Source of the DNA: an uncultured Clostridia bacterium | Lineage (GTDB): Bacteria > Bacillota > Clostridia > TANB77 > CAG-508 | NCBI GenBank assembly: GCA_934120315.1 | Contig: CAKOTX010000013.1 | Span: 1 to 29,147, forward strand | DNA: 29,147 nucleotides | Direction: 5' to 3' | Shown: positions 24,541 through 29,147 of the stretch, piece after piece | How positions within the stretch are numbered: position 1 is the first letter of the stretch | Layout: every line of letters begins with the position of its first letter | Notes under the pieces: generated by a model | Told to the model about the DNA's origin: nothing | The model's database searches: none | What the model saw: the letters and a program-made list of their open reading frames with translations, nothing else | Position numbers and translations under genes: made by a program

Positions 24541-24570
24541 AATCTTAGGAGTTAATCCTAAGATTTTTTG
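24541..24570 (+). terminator. Terminator of the tRNA cluster
   Basis: AATCTTAGGA pairs with TCCTAAGATT around a short loop, followed by TTTTTG, starting five bases after the tRNA-Tyr CCA. Confidence 0.85.
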
Positions 24571-24592
24571 TTTTGAGGAGGAAATTATATGG

Positions 24593-24901
24593 TTGCTGTT
24601 ACAAATAAACAAAGAGAAAATTGATGGGGTTAGGGTTATTCATACTGGATTAATTATGAATGTTCATAGAGGATATAAAGCCTCTTTGATAGGTGGAGAA
24701 TATAAGGATTTAGGATATGAACAACAAGAATGTATAGAAATGTATGATTTTAATGGAAACAGATTTTATTCTAACTGCTCTTCAAAAGAAGAAGCAGAAA
24801 AATTAGTAGCTAAGCTAAAAAAAGAAGGCAAAGATGCTGTGGGAGTTTATATTGTAAAACAAAAAGAAGAAAAGGAAAATGAAGATCAATTAGATAAGTA
24901 A
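24593..24901 (+). CDS. Small protein of unknown function with uncertain or shifted start
   Basis: The coding frame after about 24620 is convincing: IDGVRVIHTGLIMNVHRGYK, ECIEMYDFNGNRFYSNCSS, KEEAEKLVAKLKKEGKDAVGVYIVKQK, ending in a charged tail; I do not recognise the family. The start is a problem. The only good ribosome site, GAGGAGGA (24575-24582), leads with six-base spacing to ATG 24589 in another frame, which reads MVAVTNKQREN and stops at 24624. In the real frame the first plausible start is TTG 24593, ten bases from the site. Either TTG is used, a +1 shift near the AAAA run (24617-24620) joins both frames, or there is a sequence error or inactivating indel. Coordinates given assume TTG. 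Confidence 0.55.
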   Translation: MLLQINKEKIDGVRVIHTGLIMNVHRGYKASLIGGEYKDLGYEQQECIEMYDFNGNRFYSNCSSKEEAEKLVAKLKKEGKDAVGVYIVKQKEEKENEDQLDK

Positions 24902-24970
24902 TTAAGGTGTAAATGAACTAGAAATACATTTAAAATAAATTCGAGTTGTATGAAATGACGAAGAACCGAA

Positions 24971-25002
24971 AAAGTAAGCAATCAAGCTTGATTGCTTACT
25001 TT
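24971..25002. terminator. Perfect 32-bp palindrome, bidirectional terminator
   Basis: AAAGTAAGCAATCAAG is followed immediately by its exact reverse complement, then a T-run. It can terminate the 24593 gene on the plus strand and lies across the last codons of the minus-strand gene at 24996. Confidence 0.8.
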
Positions 25003-25166
25003 TTTTCTATCTTTTTCTCATCAGGAATAATAATATTTTTAGGGTTTTTATCTTTGCTTTTTGGTTTTGCAGCATTAATATGCTCATAAACAGGAGAAAT
25101 ATCTAAGTTAGAACCATCTCCATTAATAACTTCAATTTCTTTTTTATTATCTTTTTCTTCTGACAT
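24996..25166 (-). CDS. 56-residue highly charged protein, unknown
   Basis: An uninterrupted minus-strand frame begins at ATG 25166 behind a GGAGTG site spaced seven bases away, and ends at TAA 24996. The product starts MSEEKDNKKEIEVINGDGSN, continues LDISPVYEHINAAKPKSKDK and ends NPKNIIIPDEKKIEKK. It is almost entirely Lys, Glu, Asp and Asn with a central hydrophobic patch (DISPVYEHI), so it is probably soluble and largely disordered. It is too short for standard ORF cut-offs. The ribosome site, absence of stops and the terminator-like palindrome at its 3' end support it as real. It is divergent from scpB. No family recognised. Confidence 0.6.
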   Translation of the reverse strand: MSEEKDNKKEIEVINGDGSNLDISPVYEHINAAKPKSKDKNPKNIIIPDEKKIEKK

Positions 25167-25251
25167 TTTGAACACTCCTTATAAACTTTTTCTAATCTTA
25201 TCATAAAACGAAATAAAAGTAAATAAGAAAACATAAAATTGTCCAAAAACC

Positions 25252-25280
25252 TTGACATAATGCGGAAAACATGAGAAAAT
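25252..25280 (+). promoter_or_regulatory. Probable SigA-type promoter for scpB and downstream genes
   Basis: A perfect TTGACA (25252-25257) is followed after 17 bases by GAAAAT (25275-25280), a weak -10. It is the only clear promoter upstream of the run of same-strand genes extending to the window end. Confidence 0.5.
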
Positions 25281-25316
25281 AGAAATGTTAAAATTATGAA
25301 AAAAGAGAGAAAAAAT

Positions 25317-25880
25317 ATGGAAATACAAAAAATAAAATTAATTATAGAAGCAATACTATTTTCTGCTGGAAGAATTGTAACAGAAGAAGAATTAGTTTTG
25401 GTATTAGAAATAGATAAAAATCAAATAGAAGAGATTATAAGAAGTATGCAAGAAGATTATAAGTCAAGAGGGATAGACATAATAAAAGTTGAAAATGGAT
25501 ATCAAATGTGTAGTAAAAAAGAATATTACGAGTACATTTATCCGATATTAGATAAAAGAACAAAGCCAAGTTTGTCAACAGCAGCATTAGAAACACTTGC
25601 TATTATTGCATATAATCCAAGAGCAACAAGAGCAGAGATTGAAGCTATAAGAGGTGTGAATAGTGATGGAACAATATATAAATTATTAGATTACGGGTTA
25701 ATTGAAGATGCAGGAAAAGCGGACTTGCCAGGAAAGCCGACAACTTATAAAACAACACCAGAATTTTTAAAAATGTTTGGATATGAATCTTTGGCGAAAT
25801 TACCAGAGTTACCAAAATACAAATTAGATTCTAACAGACAGATAGTTATAGATGAGTTAGTAGAAACAAAAGAGGAGTGA
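25317..25880 (+). CDS. scpB: Segregation and condensation protein B
   Basis: The 187-residue protein has the ScpB start KLIIEAILFSAGRIVTEEEL, the two winged-helix domains, and the family signatures ALETLAIIAYNPRATRAEIEAIRGVNSDG and LIEDAGKADLPGKPTTYKTTPEFLKMFG. It joins ScpA and SMC in the condensin-like complex that organises and segregates chromosomes. ATG 25317 gives the usual N-terminus; an in-frame ATG seven codons earlier has no ribosome site. scpA is not in the window, although the two are often adjacent. Its stop overlaps the ribosome site of the next gene. Confidence 0.93.
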   Translation: MEIQKIKLIIEAILFSAGRIVTEEELVLVLEIDKNQIEEIIRSMQEDYKSRGIDIIKVENGYQMCSKKEYYEYIYPILDKRTKPSLSTAALETLAIIAYNPRATRAEIEAIRGVNSDGTIYKLLDYGLIEDAGKADLPGKPTTYKTTPEFLKMFGYESLAKLPELPKYKLDSNRQIVIDELVETKEE

Positions 25881-25885
25881 ATAAA

Positions 25886-26221
25886 ATGATGAGTAATAAA
25901 TTACCAATCAAACAAAAAAATGGATTTTTCTATAAAATTTTTATAAAAATAAGACAGCTTTTTAAAAGAAATAAGTATGCATTAGAAAATAAAGTAACTG
26001 AAAAAGTTGCTGCAGATCTAGACAATCAATTTAAAAATAATATAAAAGTAGGTAGTGATGAATTTGATAATGAATATCAAAAGAAAAAGTTTATGGAAAA
26101 TTTAAAAAATAATCAAGAAATGTTAGAAAATTTTTCAAATGAAAGATTAAGAATTATTTTGAAATACTATTTAGACGAAAATGAAAAGAAAAGAGAAATA
26201 TTAAAAAATATGAGTAATTAA
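25886..26221 (+). CDS. 111-residue basic helical protein, unknown
   Basis: ATG 25886 is eight bases after AGAGGAG; a GTG at 25877 overlaps the scpB stop and is less likely. The product has a basic amphipathic N-terminus with Phe-rich NGFFYKIFIKIRQLFKRNKYAL, which could associate with membrane, and then a long, charged, mostly helical remainder (LKNNQEMLENFSNERLRIILKYYLDENEKKREILKNM). No signal peptide, catalytic motif or known family is recognised. It is tightly placed between scpB (5-base gap) and the repeat-protein gene (16-base gap), so it is very probably translated from the same transcript and may work with one of them. Confidence 0.7.
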   Translation: MMSNKLPIKQKNGFFYKIFIKIRQLFKRNKYALENKVTEKVAADLDNQFKNNIKVGSDEFDNEYQKKKFMENLKNNQEMLENFSNERLRIILKYYLDENEKKREILKNMSN

Positions 26222-26237
26222 TAAAAAGAGGAAAGTA

Positions 26238-28202
26238 ATGGTTAATAAAGAACAATTTGAAGAGATATGTAATAAATATGGACTAGATAGTAAGAGATTA
26301 ATAAAAAATAATGAAAATATAATAAAGAAAGCTAATTATGCTGATATTTGCTATGTGTTGGATTATTTAATAGGCACTTTGAAAATATTTCCAAGTAATA
26401 TAGAGAAATGTCCAAGCATATTGTATTTGAATGTAGAAGCAATAAAAGAAAATTGGAGTTTTCTAAATGGAAATGGAATACATATGTATAATGTAGAAAC
26501 ATGTTTACATATTTTAAGTACAGAGCCAGAACAATTAAAAGAAACGTATGAATATATATCAGATGAAAACAGGTATGGTATTAAATATATAGAACAAGTA
26601 ACTTCAATTTTAAGTGTGCCAGTAACTAGGATTAAAGAAATAGAAGAAAGATGCCCTGAATTAACAAAAGAAAATATATTGAGTGCATCAAAGTCACAAA
26701 AGGACATTGAAGAAATAGAAAAAATAGTTAGAGTATGCAAGAAAAATGGAATAGAAGTTGTAGGAAATGTGTTTTTGCAATCAGCACAAGATGTAGAAAA
26801 AATAATTAAAGTATGCAAAGCAAATGGAATAGAAGTCACAGGAAGTGTATTTGTAAAATCGGCACGAGAAATAGAAAAAATAATTAAAGTGTGTCGAGAA
26901 AATAAAGTAGAAATTACAGCAACTGTTTTTGGAAAGTCAGCACAAGAAGTAGAAAAGATAATAAAAGTATGCAAGGAAAATGAAGTAAAAATCATTGGAA
27001 GTGTATTTTATAGGAATGCCGAAGAAATCGAAGAAATAGTACAATTGTGTAAAAAGTGTAAAATAGAAATTATAGGAAGATTGTTTCAAAAAACAGCAAG
27101 AGAAATAGAAAAAATAATAAAAGTATGCCAAGCAAACGAAATAGAAATCACCGGAAGTGTATTTAATAAAACGCCAAAAGAAATCGAAAAAATAATTAAA
27201 GTTTGTAGAACAAATGGAGTAGAAGTAACAGACTCAGTATTCAGCAGATCTTCACAAGAAGTTGAAGAGATAATAAAAACATGTAAAGAAAATAAAATAA
27301 AGCTTGTTGGAAATGTATTTAGAAAATCACCACAAGAAATAAAGAAAATAGTTCAGGTGTGTCAAGCAAATGGAGTAGAAATAACTGGAAGTATATTTTT
27401 AAAAACAGCTAAAGAAATAGAAGAAATAATAAAAATATGTAAAGCAAATGGGGTAGCAATAAAAGGAAATGTATTTTATAGACCGGCTAAAGAGGTTGAA
27501 GAAATAATAAAAGTATGTAAAGAAAATGGAATAGAAGTTACCGGAAGTGTGTTTAAAAGAACAGCCCATGAAATAGAAGAAATAATAAAAATATGTAAAG
27601 AAAATGGAATAGAAGCTACCGGAAGTGTATTTAAGAGAACGGCCAAGGAAATAGATGATATAGTTAAAGTATGTAAAGCAAATGAGATAAAAATAACTGG
27701 AAGTGTGTTTTTAAAAACAGCTCAAGAGACAGAAGAAATAGTACAAATATGTCAAAAAAATGCAATAAAAATTACAGGAAGCATATTTCAAAGAAATGCT
27801 AAGCAATTAAAAGAAAATATTGAATTTATTAGAGAAAATTATGGAGAAGAATATTTGACAACATTAATAGTATCTAAAAATTTGAAAAATCTTCAAGAAG
27901 TATTACCATATTTGCAAAGCATAGGAGTTTTAGATAAAGTAAAAAGTAATGCGGCAATTTTAAGCTTAACATTAGAAGAAGTACGAGAAAGACAAGCGTT
28001 TGTGGAAAGCAAGGGAGAAACAATTATAAAAAATGGAAAATTTAACTCTATTTTTTGTCTTTCAAGAACACAATATAAAAAGAAGGTAAAAGAGTTTTCA
28101 CAAAAACAACAATTGATAGAAGAAATTCACGAAGCGATTCAGGATGGTCAAAACTTAGATGAGCAAATAAAGATAAAAGAAAGTAAAGTTAGCGGAAGAT
28201 AA
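26238..28202 (+). CDS. 654-residue mTERF-like protein with fourteen 26-residue helical repeats
   Basis: Residues 1-158 contain mTERF-like helical units (KCPSILYLNVEAIKENWSFL, CLHILSTEPEQLKETYEYI, TRIKEIEERCPELTKENIL). Residues 159-522 are exactly fourteen 26-residue repeats near the consensus EIEEIIKVCKENGIEVTGSVF followed by xKTAK. Residues 523-654 return to mTERF-like units (LPYLQSIGVLDKVKSNAAIL) and a charged end. No signal peptide or membrane helix. Each repeat should fold as two short helices, stacking into a solenoid. Residue 22 runs L,V,G,Y,Q,N,S,R,L,Y,K,K,L,Q through the array while Cys9, Phe21 and the helix cores hardly change. mTERF proteins bind nucleic acid in organelles, so sequence-specific DNA or RNA binding is the leading guess; a protein-binding scaffold is the alternative. 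AGAGGAAAG precedes the ATG. Confidence 0.75.
   Translation: MVNKEQFEEICNKYGLDSKRLIKNNENIIKKANYADICYVLDYLIGTLKIFPSNIEKCPSILYLNVEAIKENWSFLNGNGIHMYNVETCLHILSTEPEQLKETYEYISDENRYGIKYIEQVTSILSVPVTRIKEIEERCPELTKENILSASKSQKDIEEIEKIVRVCKKNGIEVVGNVFLQSAQDVEKIIKVCKANGIEVTGSVFVKSAREIEKIIKVCRENKVEITATVFGKSAQEVEKIIKVCKENEVKIIGSVFYRNAEEIEEIVQLCKKCKIEIIGRLFQKTAREIEKIIKVCQANEIEITGSVFNKTPKEIEKIIKVCRTNGVEVTDSVFSRSSQEVEEIIKTCKENKIKLVGNVFRKSPQEIKKIVQVCQANGVEITGSIFLKTAKEIEEIIKICKANGVAIKGNVFYRPAKEVEEIIKVCKENGIEVTGSVFKRTAHEIEEIIKICKENGIEATGSVFKRTAKEIDDIVKVCKANEIKITGSVFLKTAQETEEIVQICQKNAIKITGSIFQRNAKQLKENIEFIRENYGEEYLTTLIVSKNLKNLQEVLPYLQSIGVLDKVKSNAAILSLTLEEVRERQAFVESKGETIIKNGKFNSIFCLSRTQYKKKVKEFSQKQQLIEEIHEAIQDGQNLDEQIKIKESKVSGR
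26712..27803 (+). repeat. Fourteen tandem 78-bp coding repeats
   Basis: The stretch is exactly 14 x 78 bases with no insertion or deletion. Adjacent units near the 3' end (27492-27647) are the most alike, including synonymous sites, which suggests growth of the array by local duplication there. Confidence 0.92.
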
Positions 28203-28230
28203 TTAATTTATTAAAGAGAGGTACTGAAAA

Positions 28231-28509
28231 ATGAGTTTAAATATAGATATAAATAAGATGAAAGAAGTATTTGGGGATGAAATAGAAGATATAATAAACG
28301 AAAATATTGATATTGTAGAGAAAAATATTAAATTCTTAAAAGAATTAAAATTTGAAGATGCTGAAGGAATGCTTGAAATGTATCCAGAACTATTTATGAA
28401 TTTTCCAAAGAAGTTTGAAGAGAAAATCTTGAAATTAAAAGAAGAACTAGGAGATAATTATATTGAAATAATAGAAAATGATATGAGTATATTAGAAAAA
28501 ATTATTTAG
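28231..28509 (+). CDS. 92-residue single-unit mTERF-like protein
   Basis: The protein is wholly helical and acidic. The segment VEKNIKFLKELKFEDAEGML, then EMYPELFMNFPKKFEEKILKLKEELGDNYIEIIEND, follows the mTERF motif pattern: paired helices with a Pro after a short loop (YPELF), and leucines at heptad-like spacing. It lacks the 26-residue repeats of its neighbours. It lies 28 bases after the long repeat gene and 31 before its paralogue, behind a GAGAGG site, so all three are probably one transcript. It may be a stand-alone module, a partner that dimerises with the long proteins, or a decayed copy. Family assignment is by pattern only. Confidence 0.65.
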   Translation: MSLNIDINKMKEVFGDEIEDIINENIDIVEKNIKFLKELKFEDAEGMLEMYPELFMNFPKKFEEKILKLKEELGDNYIEIIENDMSILEKII

Positions 28510-28540
28510 ATATATTGAGTTTGGAAAAGAGGAAAAATAG

Positions 28541-29147
28541 ATGGTTAATAGAGAACAATTGAAAGAAATATGTGATAAGTATGGTTTAGATAGTAAAAAA
28601 ATAATAAAAAATAATGAAAATGTAATTGAAAAAGCAGATTATACTAGCATTTGCTATGTGTTAGACTATTTGAAAGATACATTAAAAATAACTTCTAATA
28701 ATATAGAGAAGTGTCCAAGTATATTGTATTTAAATGTAGGGGCAATAAAAGAAAATTGGAGATTTTTAAATGAACAAAGAATTCATATGAATGATGTAGA
28801 AACATGTTTACATATTTTAAGTACAGAACCTAAGCAATTAAAAGAAACATACAAATATGTATCAGATGAAAATAGATATGGAAAAAAATATATAGAACAA
28901 ATAACATCAATTTTAAGAGTACCAGTAGAAAGAATTCAAGAAATAGAAGAAAGATGTCCAGAATTAACAAAGAATAATGTGCTAAGTGCTGCGATTTCAA
29001 GAAGAACTCCTCAAGAAATAGAAGAAATAATAAAAGTATGTAAAGAAAATGGAATAGAAGCTACCGGAACTGTGTTTATGAGGTCAGCAGAAGAAATAGA
29101 AGAAATAATAAAAGTATGTAAAGAAAATGGAATAGAAGCTACCGGAA
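28541..29147 (+). CDS. Second mTERF-like 26-residue-repeat protein (3' end outside window)
   Basis: The frame is open from ATG 28541 to the window end (202 codons). The N-terminus closely parallels the gene at 26238: MVNREQLKEICDKYGLDSKK, KCPSILYLNVGAIKENWRFL, CLHILSTEPKQLKETYKYV, IEERCPELTKNNVLSA, then 26-residue repeats begin at 29015 with EIEEIIKVCKENGIEATGTVF. Residue 22 of the first repeat is Met, again different. A GAGGAAAAATAG site precedes the start. It is a tandem paralogue; the repeat number cannot be known from this window. The two visible repeat copies share 55 identical bases (29015-29069 and 29093-29147). Confidence 0.8.
   Translation, partial: MVNREQLKEICDKYGLDSKKIIKNNENVIEKADYTSICYVLDYLKDTLKITSNNIEKCPSILYLNVGAIKENWRFLNEQRIHMNDVETCLHILSTEPKQLKETYKYVSDENRYGKKYIEQITSILRVPVERIQEIEERCPELTKNNVLSAAISRRTPQEIEEIIKVCKENGIEATGTVFMRSAEEIEEIIKVCKENGIEATG

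Noticed and set aside
24431..24592. N-terminal extension of the 24593 gene back into the intron
   Set aside because: It would translate through the tRNA 3' exon and the terminator hairpin; the in-frame stretch is fortuitous.
24382..24612. Open frame on the minus strand across the tRNA-Tyr intron
   Set aside because: It is the complement of the intron, the 3' tRNA exon and the terminator, with no ribosome site; the RNA features explain the sequence.
26363..27131. Long minus-strand frames opposite the repeat gene
   Set aside because: They are shadows created by the 78-base coding repeats; no ribosome site, and the Phe/Ile/Ser/Thr-rich product is what the complement of this codon pattern gives.
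26712..27803. CRISPR array or other non-coding tandem repeats
   Set aside because: The 78-base unit is a whole number of codons, variation is concentrated at defined codon positions, and there are no repeat-spacer blocks.

Overview
The window is strongly A+T-rich and densely packed, with Shine-Dalgarno sites close to AGGAGG, leucine written mostly as TTA, and short intergenic gaps. It carries spoVAC-spoVAD-spoVAE, the spore cortex hydrolase sleB, a ytxC-like gene, the infC-rpmI-rplT operon behind an L20-type leader, and scpB. Together these point to an anaerobic, endospore-forming member of the Clostridia, probably a gut-type lineage; the species cannot be named from sequence alone.

Layout. 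1-3120: the 3' part of a large surface protein made of near-identical 107-residue Cna_B-like repeats, a DUF11-type domain and a VWA domain. 3128-5958: tmcAL (minus), rnhA, sleB, and a small membrane protein (minus). 6054-10229: a promoter followed by an ABC ATPase, a 962-residue FtsX-type permease with a coiled coil, thioredoxin, and a 60-residue ferredoxin:thioredoxin-reductase-like iron-sulfur protein. 10251-11681: a dicarboxylate/amino-acid symporter. 11676-16023: ytxC (minus), a membrane protein with foreign-looking codon use, a GH57 glucan enzyme and a DUF4912 protein with a long basic tail (both minus). 16131-18130: an attenuator-controlled infC-rpmI-rplT operon, with infC apparently starting at ATA, then a 5'(3')-deoxyribonucleotidase-like HAD protein. 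18171-20109: the spoVA operon (minus). 20148-23431: a 55-residue pilin-like peptide, a degenerate prepilin-peptidase-like membrane protein, a ROK kinase and mtaB. 23482-24570: a repeat-bearing hypothetical protein, tRNA-Met, and a tRNA-Tyr gene interrupted by a 217-nt group I intron. 24575-25880: a small protein with a puzzling start, a 56-residue minus-strand ORF, and scpB.

The part most likely to hold something undescribed is 25886-29147. Downstream of scpB and a 111-residue unknown gene lie three related genes on the same strand. One encodes a 654-residue protein with fourteen uninterrupted 26-residue helical repeats flanked by mTERF-like segments. The second is a 92-residue mTERF-like protein. 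The third is a paralogue of the first, cut by the window edge. The repeats are nearly invariant except at a few positions, above all residue 22, which changes in almost every repeat. That pattern resembles modular nucleic-acid-binding repeats such as TALE, PPR and PUF. Nearly identical repeat DNA within and between the paralogues suggests recent repeat duplication or gene conversion. Function is inferred only.

Second in interest is the intron-bearing tRNA-Tyr, where P1, P2, P4, P5, P7, P8 and the terminal G can be read directly from the sequence.
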